From contig NZ_CP007014.1 in assembly GCF_000452705.1 (NCBI RefSeq), positions 3,597,501 to 3,661,500 of the forward strand: 64,000 nt of DNA. Direction: 5' to 3'. Shown here piece by piece: positions 9,045-18,360 of this stretch. This DNA comes from Pseudomonas syringae CC1557. Its GTDB lineage: Bacteria; Pseudomonadota; Gammaproteobacteria; Pseudomonadales; Pseudomonadaceae. Below the pieces are notes generated by a model. The model was not told the origin of the DNA and did not search any database. It saw only the letters and a program-made list of their open reading frames with translations. The first letter of the stretch is position 1, and the number at the start of each line of letters is the position of its first letter. The position numbers and the translations under genes were made by a program.

Positions 9045-10463
9045 ATGGCCGCCAACATCGAAGAAAGTCGTTCTGCCCGATTTGCCCTGCGCTGTGCCGC
9101 CTGGGCTGAGCGCTGGTTTCCTGATTCCTGGGTGTTCGCCGCACTGGCAGTTGTCATCGTCACGCTGGCAACGCTGGCCATCGGTGCACGTCCGGCCGAG
9201 GCTGCCAAGGCGTTCGGCGATGGTTTCTGGAGCCTGATTCCGTTCACCATGCAGATGGCGTTCGTGGTCATAGGCGGTTACGTGGTCGCCAGCTCGCCGC
9301 CTGCCGTGCGGCTGATTGACCGCCTGGCCAGGGTGCCACGCAACGGCCGCTCGGCAGTGGCCTGGGTGGCGCTGATTTCCATGCTCGCCTCGCTGTTCAA
9401 CTGGGGGCTGTCGCTGGTGTTCGGTGGTTTGCTGGTTCGCGCCCTCGCCCGCCGCACTGACCTGCGCATGGATTATCGCGCTGCCGGCGCCGCTGCCTAT
9501 CTCGGGCTGGGTGCTGTGTGGGCACTGGGGCTGTCATCTTCGGCAGCGCAGTTACAAGCCAATCCGGCCAGCCTGCCACCGTCGATCCTCTCGATCACTG
9601 GCGTGATCCCGTTCACTGAAACCATCTTTCTCTGGCAGTCCGGTGTCATGCTCGCGGCGCTGGTGGTCATTTCGCTGATCGTCGCTTACGCCACCGCACC
9701 CGGTCCCAACAGCGCCCGCGATGCGAAAGCCTGTGGCATTGACCCGGCGTTCAATCTACCGCCGCTACCAGCCCGTACCCGTCCCGGCGAATGGCTGGAA
9801 TACAGCCCGCTGCTGATTATCCTGATGGTCCTGCTGGGCGCCGGCTGGCTGTTCAGCGAGTTTTCCAGCAAGCCGGCGATCACGGCCATTTCCGGACTGA
9901 ACACCTACAACTTCCTGTTCATCATGCTCGGCGCACTCCTTCACTGGCGGCCACGCAGTTTTCTCGATGCCGTGGCGCGTGCCGTGCCGACCACTACCGG
10001 CGTGCTGATCCAGTTTCCGCTGTATGGCTCGATTGCCGCGTTGCTGACCACCGTCAAAGGTGGCGACGCGCATACCCTCGCGCATTACATCTCGACCTTC
10101 TTCACCAGCATTGCCTCCCACGACACCTACGCGATCCTGATGGGCGTCTACTCGGCTATTTTGGGTTTCTTCATTCCGTCAGGCGGCGGCAAGTGGATCA
10201 TCGAAGCGCCTTATGTCATGCAGGTGGCCAACGACCTGCAATATCACCTCGGTTGGGCCGTGCAGATCTACAACGCCGCCGAAGCCTTGCCGAACCTGAT
10301 CAACCCGTTCTACATGCTGCCACTGTTGGGCGTGTTGGGCCTGAAGGCCCGGGACCTGATCGGCTTTTCGTTCGTGCAATTACTGGTCCATGCACCGCTG
10401 GTGCTGTTTCTGCTGTGGGCGTTGGGCACGACGCTGACGTACACGCCACCGGTCATGCCCTGA
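9045..10463 (+). CDS. Short-chain fatty acid transporter, AtoE family
   Basis: A 472-residue polytopic inner-membrane protein with about 11-12 hydrophobic segments. The N-terminal RCAAWAERWFPDSWVFAAL and internal FNWGLSLVFGGLLVR blocks, plus GFFIPSGGGKWIIEAPYV near residue 390, are characteristic of the AtoE/short-chain fatty acid:H+ symporter family. The ATG at 9045 is preceded by AAGAGGTG. It probably imports the substrate (acetoacetate, butyrate or a related acid) used by the CoA-transferase encoded just upstream, though 235 bp of REP-like sequence separate them. Confidence 0.88.
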   Translation: MAANIEESRSARFALRCAAWAERWFPDSWVFAALAVVIVTLATLAIGARPAEAAKAFGDGFWSLIPFTMQMAFVVIGGYVVASSPPAVRLIDRLARVPRNGRSAVAWVALISMLASLFNWGLSLVFGGLLVRALARRTDLRMDYRAAGAAAYLGLGAVWALGLSSSAAQLQANPASLPPSILSITGVIPFTETIFLWQSGVMLAALVVISLIVAYATAPGPNSARDAKACGIDPAFNLPPLPARTRPGEWLEYSPLLIILMVLLGAGWLFSEFSSKPAITAISGLNTYNFLFIMLGALLHWRPRSFLDAVARAVPTTTGVLIQFPLYGSIAALLTTVKGGDAHTLAHYISTFFTSIASHDTYAILMGVYSAILGFFIPSGGGKWIIEAPYVMQVANDLQYHLGWAVQIYNAAEALPNLINPFYMLPLLGVLGLKARDLIGFSFVQLLVHAPLVLFLLWALGTTLTYTPPVMP

Positions 10464-10465
10464 CG

Positions 10466-10795
10466 TTAAAGCTGGCCGAACGAGTAGTCGCGTTCGACCT
10501 TGCAGACCCGCGTGGTAAACGCCTGATACCAGCGCACGCGGCCCTGTTCGCGGACCGTAGCGTGTTCGGCCTGCTGTTTCCAGGCCAGAATCGCGGCTTC
10601 GTCGGTCCAGTAAGACACAGTCACCCCCAGCCCGTCGTTGTCGCGCACCGACTCGACACCGAGAAAGCCGGGTTGCTGGCTGGCCAGCTCGACCATTTGC
10701 TGTGCAGCCTCGCCATACGCCTGGTAGTCATCAAGCGAGCGTAGCGAGGTGAACACTACTGCGAAGTAAGGCGTGGGAAAGCGTGCGGCGATCAC
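10466..10795 (-). CDS. Antibiotic-biosynthesis-monooxygenase (ABM) domain protein
   Basis: A 109-residue single-domain protein of the dimeric alpha+beta barrel fold (FAVVFTSLRSLDDYQAYG ... QQPGFLGVESVRDNDGLGVTVSYW ... REQGRVRWYQAFTTRVCKVERDY). Family members act as small cofactor-free oxygenases, heme-degrading enzymes or scavengers of reactive compounds. The start is taken as GTG at 10795 because its GTGA overlaps the stop codon of the upstream amidotransferase-like gene, a sign of translational coupling. The same frame stays open upstream through that gene, but the sequence there is only its shadow. Substrate unknown. Confidence 0.75.
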   Translation of the reverse strand: MIAARFPTPYFAVVFTSLRSLDDYQAYGEAAQQMVELASQQPGFLGVESVRDNDGLGVTVSYWTDEAAILAWKQQAEHATVREQGRVRWYQAFTTRVCKVERDYSFGQL

Positions 10796-11529
10796 GATTT
10801 GTCGCTCTGAACAGGCGAGATGCAAGCGCGCAGAAACGCCTTGACCACAGGCGGAATTATGCCCGACAGCGCAGCACGCTCCGGCTGGAACAGTGAGGCG
10901 ACAAAGAACGGGTGACCCTGTAATTCCATGCAGCGCACTTCGCCTTCCGGCCCACGCCCGCTGATTCTCAGTGCAGCACCGAACAGCGACGCTTCCAGCT
11001 CGCGGCGCAGGCCATAGCGACAGTGATAACGCTCTTCGATGTTCAACGTGCCATAAGCGCGAGCGATCAGCGTATCCGGCAATAAATGAATGGGCGCCAG
11101 CGCATCGACCAGCGAGCAACTGAGCGGCTCGATGATCACGTTGGCTGCGTCGGGGGCGGTTTCGCCATGCTCGGCGTCCGCCCAGCCCAGGCAATTTCGT
11201 GCGTACTCGACCAAGGCATGCTGAAAACCACCGCACGTCCCCAGAAACGGAACATGCTTTTCGCGGGCGAAACCAATGGCTGTCAACGCACCTTGCATGT
11301 CCAGATACGGACTGCCCGGAACGCACCACAAGCCGTCGAACTCGCCAAGACGCGCACCGTCGCCAATCTGAGCCGTCGGTAACCAGGTAACCTCAACCCG
11401 CGCCTGCAACGCGTCGGCGGCCATCTGCAATGCCAGCGGAATCGCCTGATGGGCTGGCACCTCAGCGATGAAATCCCCTACCAGCCCGATGTGCAACTGC
11501 TTTACCGCTACCTCTGCTACTGCGCCCAT
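10792..11529 (-). CDS. Class I glutamine-amidotransferase-like protein (CTP synthase C-terminal-like)
   Basis: A 245-residue protein resembling the glutaminase domain of CTP synthase, without the synthetase domain. The nucleophile elbow is FLGTCGGFQHA with Cys about residue 99, and the end of the domain reads QGHPFFVASLFQPE. In CTP synthase the corresponding stretch ends FHPE, where the His is catalytic; here it is Gln (FQPE). The Glu is kept. Loss of the catalytic His suggests it does not work as a normal glutaminase. Starts with ATG at 11529 after a GGGAGCAGGG-type site and overlaps the next gene by four bases. Confidence 0.8.
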   Translation of the reverse strand: MGAVAEVAVKQLHIGLVGDFIAEVPAHQAIPLALQMAADALQARVEVTWLPTAQIGDGARLGEFDGLWCVPGSPYLDMQGALTAIGFAREKHVPFLGTCGGFQHALVEYARNCLGWADAEHGETAPDAANVIIEPLSCSLVDALAPIHLLPDTLIARAYGTLNIEERYHCRYGLRRELEASLFGAALRISGRGPEGEVRCMELQGHPFFVASLFQPERAALSGIIPPVVKAFLRACISPVQSDKS

Positions 11530-11635
11530 GCCCTGCTCCCTGTCCGGTTTTTGTGAAATCCGACCGGACTATAAACAGGCAGAAACGCAATCAGAATGGG
11601 CGACCAGGCAAGTCATAGATGCAACGCCGCACTGT

Positions 11636-12568
11636 TTATTCGTTGACCGGCGTCAGTACCGGCTGCCCGGCAAAGAACGCCAGCAGGTTCTCGTTGACCA
11701 TTTGCACGCTGTCTCTCGACGCCTCGGGCGACAGACCTGCAACGTGCGGCGTAAGCACGACATTGTTCAGGGTCTTGAGCACGTCCGGCACGTTGGGCTC
11801 GTCGTCGAATACGTCCAGCGCCGCCCCGGCAATCTGCTGGTTCTCAAGCGCCCTGACCAACGCATGAGTATCCACGACGCTGGCGCGAGCGATGTTGACC
11901 AGAAAACCTTCCGGGCCCAACGCTTCGAGCACCTGTGCATCGACCAGATGTTGCGTGCTGTTGCCACCGGGCGTGGCGATCACCAGCACATCCGACTCGG
12001 CCGCCAGCGCCTGCGCCGTGGCATGCCAGGTGTAGCTGCAGTCGTTGCGTGGCTTGCGGTTGTGATAACCGATGACGATGTCGAACGCGGCCGCCCGTTT
12101 GGCGATGGCCAGCCCCACAGCACCCAGACCGATGATGCCGAGTCGCTTGCCTGCCAGTGACGGGCGCACGGCCTTGCGCCATTCGCCGCGCCGCACCGAT
12201 GCATCGGCCTGCGGAATATCGCGCACCAGGGACAGCAAAAGCGCCAACGCATGATCAGCCACTGTGGCGGCGTTGACCCCGGCGCCATTGGTGACCGTGA
12301 TGCCTCGCGCTCTGGCGGCAGACAGATCGACCTTCTCGTAACCCGCCCCGCTTACGCAGATGATGCGCAGATGCGGCAGAGCATCCATTTCCTCGGCAAA
12401 AAACCCCAACGGGCCCCGCGTGACAACCGCGCTGATGCCTTGACCATGAGTGGCAATAGCCTCGGCACGCTGCTCGGCCGTCGGCGCACGAATCAGCTGG
12501 AAACCGCTGCTTTCAAGAATTGGCAGATACGTGCCCAGGTTTTCAACCAGCACCAATACCGTTGTCAT
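11636..12568 (-). CDS. D-isomer-specific 2-hydroxyacid dehydrogenase (GhrB-like)
   Basis: A 310-residue NAD(P)-dependent reductase for 2-oxoacids such as hydroxypyruvate, glyoxylate or 2-ketogluconate. The Rossmann signature is GKRLGIIGLGAVGLAIAKRA (about residues 144-163). The catalytic Arg is in LVNIARASVVD, the Glu in DVFDDEPNVP and the His in LTPHVAGLSPEA. Start at 12568 is chosen for GGGAGCG five bases upstream; longer in-frame starts would add a poorly conserved tail. It is divergent from glpQ with about 260 bp between starts. Substrate choice within the family is not decided by sequence. Confidence 0.88.
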   Translation of the reverse strand: MTTVLVLVENLGTYLPILESSGFQLIRAPTAEQRAEAIATHGQGISAVVTRGPLGFFAEEMDALPHLRIICVSGAGYEKVDLSAARARGITVTNGAGVNAATVADHALALLLSLVRDIPQADASVRRGEWRKAVRPSLAGKRLGIIGLGAVGLAIAKRAAAFDIVIGYHNRKPRNDCSYTWHATAQALAAESDVLVIATPGGNSTQHLVDAQVLEALGPEGFLVNIARASVVDTHALVRALENQQIAGAALDVFDDEPNVPDVLKTLNNVVLTPHVAGLSPEASRDSVQMVNENLLAFFAGQPVLTPVNE

Positions 12569-12826
12569 GTACGCTCCCATTCGATCCGTAAAATACTGAC
12601 AGTAACGCGAGTCGACGCGCTTGTGCAGCGCCAATGGCGCTCGCTTTAAAAAAAGCCCCCACGATAAGGCCAGTCGTTCATAAAGTGGACGCATTTGCCG
12701 GACAGACTAAGACTCAAACGACCTCGACAACACAATAGTGCGTTATCGTTGCTCGCATCGACGCGACCAGTGGCACTCTCGGCTGGCGCAACCGAACGCA
12801 CTCTGCAAACAAGGAACCACCCGCCC

Positions 12827-13969
12827 ATGCAAGGATTTTCCACCACGCTGTTAAAACGCACGCTCTTGGCCGCAGCTGTCATGTCGAGCTTGATGTTGTC
12901 ATCGGGCATGGCATCGGCAGCGGAAGCGCCGGGCAAGCTGTTGAGCGAGAAATACGGCCTGCCATGGCCTGCCGTAATCGCCCATCGCGGCGCCTCGTTC
13001 GATGCCCCGGAAGAGACCATCCCGGCATACACCGTGGCGCGGGATCTGGGCGCGGACTATCTGGAAATGGACATCCAGCGCACCAGGGATGGCGTGCTGA
13101 TTGCGCTGCACGATGACGTGCTGGAGCGCACGACCAACATCGCTCAAGTGTTCCCGACACGGGTCAAGGACCCGGTCAGTTCCTTTACTCTGGCAGAGCT
13201 CAAGCAGCTGGACGCAGGCTCATGGTTCAACAAGGCCTACCCGGACCGGGCCCGCGCCAGCTACGCCGGGTTACAAATCCTCACGCTCGACGAAGTCATC
13301 GACATCGCTGAGGGCGGCGCCAACAAACCGGGGCTGTACATCGAAACCAAGGTGCCGAACAAGTTTCCGGGTGTCGAAGCCGACCTGAAGAAGGCACTGG
13401 CCAAGCGCGGCTGGCTGACCGAACGCCCAGCCGCCGCAGCGGGACACGTCAACGTCGCGCATATGCCCGGGCGTGTGGTCTTGCAGACCTTCGAGAAACA
13501 AAGCCTGGAACTGCTGCAGAAAGAAATGCCGAACGTGCCCAAGGTCATGCTGTTGTGGATTGGCGAAGGCTCGATCGAGCCCAAATCCAGCGTCGCGTTC
13601 AAGGATTCCGGCTTCAAGGATAAAGCCAGCTATTACGGGGCGCAGGAAGTCAAATCCCCGGAGGAATTCGCGCAGTGGATTGACTGGGCAAAAGCCCACG
13701 GGGCCATCGGCACCGGCCCTTCGTCAAAACTGGCGCAAGGCGGCGACCAGAGCTACATGGACCTGGTCAAGCCCTGGATGAACAACCTGACGCATGAAAA
13801 AGGCATGGTGATCCACCCTTATACCGTGGACGACGAAGCCGACTTCAAGCGGATCAGCAAAGACGGTGCCGACGGTTTCTTCACCAACCGTACCGCCGAA
13901 CTGTTGAAGTTCTACGGCCGGCCAGCCAAAGAAAGCATCGACGCGATTCTGAAGCGTAACGGCTACTGA
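12827..13969 (+). CDS. glpQ: Periplasmic glycerophosphodiester phosphodiesterase GlpQ
   Basis: A 380-residue secreted enzyme that hydrolyses glycerophosphodiesters to glycerol-3-phosphate and an alcohol. A signal peptide covers residues 1-32 (KRTLLAAAVMSSLMLSSG then ASA-AEA cleavage region). The GDPD domain starts at VIAHRGASFDAPEETIPAY with the catalytic His and Glu, followed by LEMDIQRTRDGVLIALHDD carrying the metal ligands and second His. The start at 12827 follows AAGGAAC; a longer in-frame start would place 44 residues before the signal peptide. A perfect hairpin between this gene and the converging receptor gene serves as terminator. Confidence 0.92.
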   Translation: MQGFSTTLLKRTLLAAAVMSSLMLSSGMASAAEAPGKLLSEKYGLPWPAVIAHRGASFDAPEETIPAYTVARDLGADYLEMDIQRTRDGVLIALHDDVLERTTNIAQVFPTRVKDPVSSFTLAELKQLDAGSWFNKAYPDRARASYAGLQILTLDEVIDIAEGGANKPGLYIETKVPNKFPGVEADLKKALAKRGWLTERPAAAAGHVNVAHMPGRVVLQTFEKQSLELLQKEMPNVPKVMLLWIGEGSIEPKSSVAFKDSGFKDKASYYGAQEVKSPEEFAQWIDWAKAHGAIGTGPSSKLAQGGDQSYMDLVKPWMNNLTHEKGMVIHPYTVDDEADFKRISKDGADGFFTNRTAELLKFYGRPAKESIDAILKRNGY

Positions 13970-13977
13970 CCGAATGA

Positions 13978-14003
13978 CAGGCCGCATCCCGCGATGCGGC
14001 CTG
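13978..14003. terminator. Bidirectional terminator between glpQ and the TonB receptor gene
   Basis: Perfect 11-bp stem CAGGCCGCATC / GATGCGGCCTG with a 4-base loop CCGC, lying 9 bp after the glpQ stop and 12 bp before the converging receptor stop. Short T runs flank it on the plus side (TGTTATC). Confidence 0.75.
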
Positions 14004-14014
14004 TTATCGATTCA

Positions 14015-16201
14015 TCAGAAATCGATGGTGCCCGACAGTTTCAAAGTGCGTGGCTCACCCTGAGTCAGGTAGCCGCCATTGGCTGATGCCCAGTAGTCCT
14101 TGTTCATCAGGTTCTCGACGTTGGCACGCAGGGTGACGTCCTTCTGCGCAACGTTGAAGGTGTACCGTGCGCCCAGATCGAAGCGGTTCCAGGTCGGAAT
14201 GCTCAACTCGTTGGCGGCGTCGACGTACTGCCCACCTGTACGCAGCATGCGCGCGCTGACCGCAGCGCCCGCGATGCCAGGCACGTCCCAATCGGCACCT
14301 GCGTTGAACTGGAAGGTCGGCACGCCGATGGCCCGGTTGCCGTCGTTGCTGCCGCCCGAGGTGCCGCTCACCTCGGTGTCCATCAGGGTCAAACCGGCCA
14401 GCAGGCGCAGGCCGCTGACAGGCTCGCCAAAGACGTTCATCTCCACGCCACGGTTACGCTGCTGACCATCGCGGACATAACGAGAATCGGTGCCTTCCAG
14501 CACCTGGTAGCCGTCAGCCGGTTGCTCGATGCGGTACACGCCCAGGCTCGCGCCAAACGTGCCCATGTCCAGCTTCACGCCCGCCTCTAGCTGCTTTGAA
14601 CGCGATGGAGGGAAAACCTCACCGGGGTTGACAGTCACTGTATCGGGAGCCGTCGGCCCTTGCGCCAGACCTTCGATGCGGTTGGCGTAGAACGACACAT
14701 GCTGCCAAGGCTTGAACACCACCCCATAGACCGGCGTCGTGATCGCCTCGTCATACAGGGCATTGCGCGGGCCACTGCCGTATTGATAACCCTGCACACG
14801 CAATTGCTGACGACGCAGGCCTGCGGTCAACAGCAGTCGATCATCGAAGAAACCCAGCGTGTCGGAAAACGCGACACTGCGCATACGGCTCTTGCCAACG
14901 ATGCCGGGGTCATTCAGGTCGCCTGCGGTGAAACTGTCGAGTGCCGGACGCTCCTGCGAAACAGGGTCGTAAAGGTTGTTGCTGGAGGTGCCGCCGAAGA
15001 GATACGCACTGCGCTGCTCGGTCCAGATCCCGGACAGCCCGAAGTTGACCTTGTGGCTGACCGCGCCAGTCTGCAACTTGCCATTGATACCGGCCATGGC
15101 CGTCTTGTTGTCTTCGCCGTGCGGGATGAAAGACGGTGCGGCCGTGGTGTTACCTGCGGCATCGTGGACGGTCGGCGAGCCATAAACGCCCACCTCGCGC
15201 GTGTGCTTCGCGCCCACTGCGGCATACAGCGTCCAGTCTTCGTTGAGGTCGTACTCGGCACGGCTCATGCCGAAGGTGTCTTCGGTTTCGGTCCAGGTCC
15301 AGTTCGGGGCGTAATTGGTATCCGAGTCCGGAGCGTGCGGCACGCTGGTCAGGGCGCTGTCGACAAACACCGTGTTGCGGCTCTGATTGATACGTTGTTT
15401 CTGGTAAGCGAAGTCGCCGGAGATGCGGAAGTTATCACCCCGATAATCAAGCCCCAGGGCGAACAGCTTGCTGCGATGCTCTTCGTCCTCGACCCCGGTT
15501 TCGCCTTCGCGCTGAGACAGGTTCAGCCGTGCGCCGAAACGGTTGTCTTCGCCGAAACGCTGACCGAGGTCCAGGTGCTCGCCGACCCGGCCGTCGCTGC
15601 TGATGTCGGTGCTGAAACGACGCGTCGGTGTGTCCTGGGCACGCTTGGGCTGCAGGTTGACGCCACCGCCGATGCCCGAGCCGGTTGGCGTTACGCCGTT
15701 GATGAACGCATTTGGCCCTTTGAACACCTCAACCCGTTCCAGCGCGTCGGTGGATATGAGCTGACGTGGCAGTACGCCGTACAGGCCGTTGTAGGAAATA
15801 TCATCGGTGGTCAGTTTGAAGCCGCGAATCACGAATACTTTCGAGGCGTTGGCATAACCGGATGACTGGCGCACCGATGAATCATTGAACAGTACATCGC
15901 CGACGTCTTCGGCCTGCTGATCTTCGATCAGTTGCTCGGTGTAGCTGGTCATGGTGAACGGCACGTCCATGATGTCGGCATTCCCCAGAACGCCGAGCTG
16001 TCCGCCACGTGCCACTTGCCCGCCTGCATAGACGGGTGGAAGGGCATGCGGGTCGGCCTTGTCGGCACTGATATCGGTCTCTCCCAGCACCATCGGGCCG
16101 TCCTGCTGGCTGGCAGCAGCGGTAGCGGCCCAGGCCGGAGAACCAATGGAACAGCAAAACGCGAGCAACGTGAGGCGCATCGGAAACGATGGGGTGTGCA
16201 T
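14015..16201 (-). CDS. TonB-dependent ferric-siderophore receptor
   Basis: A 728-residue outer-membrane receptor. A signal peptide covers about residues 1-25 (RLTLLAFCCSIGSPAWA-AT). The plug domain (about 75-185) includes VPFTMTSYTEQLIEDQQA and LERVEVFKGPNAFINGVTPTGSGIGG. The 22-strand barrel ends in LSGTIDF with the terminal Phe needed for BAM insertion. Overall pattern fits the FhuA/FcuA-type hydroxamate siderophore receptors, and no N-terminal secretin/TonB signalling domain is visible. There is no siderophore biosynthesis or ABC uptake gene nearby, so it likely takes up a siderophore made elsewhere or by other microbes. Start at 16201 follows AGGATCTC. A Fur-like site lies 95 bp upstream. 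Confidence 0.9.
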   Translation of the reverse strand: MHTPSFPMRLTLLAFCCSIGSPAWAATAAASQQDGPMVLGETDISADKADPHALPPVYAGGQVARGGQLGVLGNADIMDVPFTMTSYTEQLIEDQQAEDVGDVLFNDSSVRQSSGYANASKVFVIRGFKLTTDDISYNGLYGVLPRQLISTDALERVEVFKGPNAFINGVTPTGSGIGGGVNLQPKRAQDTPTRRFSTDISSDGRVGEHLDLGQRFGEDNRFGARLNLSQREGETGVEDEEHRSKLFALGLDYRGDNFRISGDFAYQKQRINQSRNTVFVDSALTSVPHAPDSDTNYAPNWTWTETEDTFGMSRAEYDLNEDWTLYAAVGAKHTREVGVYGSPTVHDAAGNTTAAPSFIPHGEDNKTAMAGINGKLQTGAVSHKVNFGLSGIWTEQRSAYLFGGTSSNNLYDPVSQERPALDSFTAGDLNDPGIVGKSRMRSVAFSDTLGFFDDRLLLTAGLRRQQLRVQGYQYGSGPRNALYDEAITTPVYGVVFKPWQHVSFYANRIEGLAQGPTAPDTVTVNPGEVFPPSRSKQLEAGVKLDMGTFGASLGVYRIEQPADGYQVLEGTDSRYVRDGQQRNRGVEMNVFGEPVSGLRLLAGLTLMDTEVSGTSGGSNDGNRAIGVPTFQFNAGADWDVPGIAGAAVSARMLRTGGQYVDAANELSIPTWNRFDLGARYTFNVAQKDVTLRANVENLMNKDYWASANGGYLTQGEPRTLKLSGTIDF

Positions 16202-16293
16202 GAAGAGATCCTGCTAACGGGGTAAGCGAGATCGGATGAGACCTTCCTGGAGATGACCGACTCAGTGGATGCGAAATGCTATCAGATGTTACT

Positions 16294-16312
16294 GGGAATG
16301 GTTATCGTTTAT
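16294..16312 (-). promoter_or_regulatory. Fur-box-like site upstream of the siderophore receptor
   Basis: The minus strand reads AAACGATAACCATTCCC; its core GATAACCATT matches nine of ten positions of the Fur core GATAATCATT, while the flanks match poorly. It is about 95 bp upstream of the receptor start, a normal place for iron repression. Confidence 0.5.
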
Positions 16313-16437
16313 TTTTCTGCGAGATGTTACAGCGTGGAACTTGCGACTATTCTCGCTCCCACGCTTTTACGGCCATAAGCCTGAGAACCCGATTTTTCGG
16401 GCTCTTCAAGACTTGTGTATAACGATGAGTGCTTTGC

Positions 16438-16790
16438 GTGGCGATGCATTTCGTGACGTTCCGCGTCACAGAGTTCTGCGATATCAGGGAGATTCAGGTT
16501 CGACTCAGGTCACCTTTTCGCCCCTCGGCGACTCACTTTGAAAGGGCCAAAGTGAGCAAAGCCCCTGGCTCCGTTTCCGGCCCGACTTCGTCGGGTTCCT
16601 TCGTCCTGCCCCTGATCCGGGGGTCGCCGCAACGGGCCATCCATGGCCCGGTGCGGCTAACTCGGCGTCCTTGCCGAGTTACCCCCGGATCAGGGTCAGG
16701 ACTCAGCCGTCACTTACGTCGCAATCGGTGTCGTCAGGGCTATCGCGATCGAAAAAGCAAATCTAAAGCACATCTAAAGCGCATCTAGAG
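16438..16790. repeat. Long structured intergenic repeat, copy A (uninterrupted)
   Basis: About 350 bp that recurs at 24498-25010. It contains a set of inverted repeats: CTCACTTTG/CAAAGTGAG (16532-16556), CCCGAC-TTC-GTCGGG (16581-16595), an outer 15-bp pair CCCTGATCCGGGGGT (16610-16624) with its complement (16681-16695), and inside that pair two hairpins, CGGGCCAT-CC-ATGGCCCG (16633-16650) and AACTCGGC/GCCGAGTT (16659-16680). The outer pair plus two inner hairpins make a three-way junction. Differences from copy B preserve base pairing. Confidence 0.85.
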
Positions 16791-17007
16791 CAGTGGCTTC
16801 AGGCGAAACATGACGTTTTGACGTGACGGGGATTTGGGAGGCGGAACGTCGTGCACTGCCTGTCGATGCACAGTGGCATGGGGGTTGAGCATTTGTTTGG
16901 CGCGATAAGCACCCACCCGGCAATGCTTTGAAACAGGTCGGCGACAGCCACCTGCCCCCTACTCTCGTGTAAGCTCACACGCTATTGGTTTTCCCATCGA
17001 GAGGCCT

Positions 17008-18351
17008 ATGCAGTCCACTTTCCGACGCTCGACCCTGGCAGCGCTTCGCGGTTTTGCCTTGCCGAGTGATGCTATCTCCATTGTTTCTTCCGCGGCCGAT
17101 TATCGGCGCTGTCTGCTGGAGAAGATTGCTTCGGCCACGCGCCGTATTTACATCACTGCGTTGTACCTGCAACAGGATGAGGCAGGCCAGGAGGTGCTCG
17201 ATGCCCTGTATGCCGCCAAAGCAGCTCGGCCAGAGCTGGATGTGGCGGTGCTGGTGGACTGGTTTCGTGCGCAGCGGGGCCTGATCGGGGCCGGACGGCA
17301 GCCGGGCAATTCGACCTGGTATCAGGCGCAAAACCTCGAATATGACGAAGAAGTGCCGATCTATGGTGTGCCCGTGCAGACCCGCGAGCTGTTCGGCGTA
17401 TTGCACCTCAAGGGCAGCGTGGTCGATGACTGCGTGCTTTACACTGGCGCGAGCATCAACAATGTCTATCTGCACAAACTCGATAAGTACCGCCTAGACC
17501 GTTATCACCTGATCGAAAGCGCACCGCTGGCCGACTCGTTTGTGAATCTGGTGCAGCAGGAAATTCTGCCGTCGCCAGCAGTGCATCGTCTGGACCTGCA
17601 ATCGCCACCGAGTTCGCGCAGCCTGCGTAGCGAGATTCGCGCGTTTCGCGGTGATCTGAAGCGCGCTGCCTATGACACCTCGGTGGGCGACAAGGAAAAC
17701 GGCGCGTTGCGAGTGATCCCGTTGCTGGGCGTCGGCCCACGCAACAAGCTCAATCGCGTTATCTGCGACCTGATCGCTTCCAGCAAGATTCAACTGACCA
17801 TCTGCACGCCGTATTTCAACCTGCCAGTGGCCGTGACTCGCGAGATCAACAGGGCACTGAAGCGTGGGGTACAGGTCGACATCATCATTGGCGACAAAAC
17901 CGCCAACGACTTTTTCATCGACCCGGACGAGCCGTTCAAGGTGATCTCGGCCCTGCCCTATCTGTATGAGATCAGCCTGCGACGCTTTGCGCAAAAACAC
18001 CAAAAGGCGATCGCCCAGCAGCGCCTGAACGTGCATTTGTGGAAGCACGGCGATAACACCTTCCACCTCAAGGGTATCTGGGCTGATCAGCGCTATACCT
18101 TGCTGACCGGCAACAACCTGAACCCGCGCGCGTTCAATCTTGACCTGGAAAACGGTCTGCTAGTCGATGACCCGCAGGGCCAGTGGACTGATCCCCGCGA
18201 GGCAGAGATCGCGCATTTGATGCGCAACACCCAGCGCGTCAACCAGTACGATGAACTCGACACTCTGGCCAACTATCCCGAAGGCGTGCGCAAGTTCCTG
18301 CGCAGGGTCAGTCGGGTCAGGGTCGAACGCCTGCTGTACCGGATTCTATAG
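17008..18351 (+). CDS. pssA: CDP-diacylglycerol-serine O-phosphatidyltransferase PssA
   Basis: A 447-residue enzyme of the phospholipase D superfamily that joins CDP-diacylglycerol and serine to give phosphatidylserine, the precursor of phosphatidylethanolamine. Two HKD motifs are present: HLKGSVVDD (about residue 132) and HLKGIWADQRYTLLTGNNLN (about residue 352). Length is close to E. coli PssA (451). There is no signal peptide or transmembrane segment, consistent with a peripheral, ribosome- or membrane-associated enzyme. The ATG at 17008 follows GAGAGGCCT. It stands alone; the converging ligD gene follows. Confidence 0.92.
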   Translation: MQSTFRRSTLAALRGFALPSDAISIVSSAADYRRCLLEKIASATRRIYITALYLQQDEAGQEVLDALYAAKAARPELDVAVLVDWFRAQRGLIGAGRQPGNSTWYQAQNLEYDEEVPIYGVPVQTRELFGVLHLKGSVVDDCVLYTGASINNVYLHKLDKYRLDRYHLIESAPLADSFVNLVQQEILPSPAVHRLDLQSPPSSRSLRSEIRAFRGDLKRAAYDTSVGDKENGALRVIPLLGVGPRNKLNRVICDLIASSKIQLTICTPYFNLPVAVTREINRALKRGVQVDIIIGDKTANDFFIDPDEPFKVISALPYLYEISLRRFAQKHQKAIAQQRLNVHLWKHGDNTFHLKGIWADQRYTLLTGNNLNPRAFNLDLENGLLVDDPQGQWTDPREAEIAHLMRNTQRVNQYDELDTLANYPEGVRKFLRRVSRVRVERLLYRIL

Positions 18352-18360
18352 GCGTTCACT

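Larger units (their letters stand above)
16202..17007. other. 806-bp intergenic region: receptor promoter, long repeat, pssA leader
   Basis: From left to right: the receptor promoter with a Fur-like site, a REP-like hairpin GTGACG-TTCCG-CGTCAC (16453-16469), long repeat copy A (16438-16790) and about 200 bp of unassigned sequence before pssA. Open frames in this region have no ribosome binding site and change between repeat copies, so I call no gene. Confidence 0.7.

Noticed and set aside
10796..11329. N-terminal extension of the ABM-domain frame
   Set aside because: It is the shadow of the amidotransferase-like gene in another frame; no domain continuity.
14660..15865. 401-codon frame opposite the TonB receptor
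   Set aside because: Antisense shadow of a high-GC gene; the receptor frame has signal peptide, plug and barrel end.
16269..16788. Open frames of 90 and 119 codons in repeat copy A (and a 60-codon frame in copy B)
   Set aside because: They run through the repeat, are not preserved between copies and contain its hairpins.
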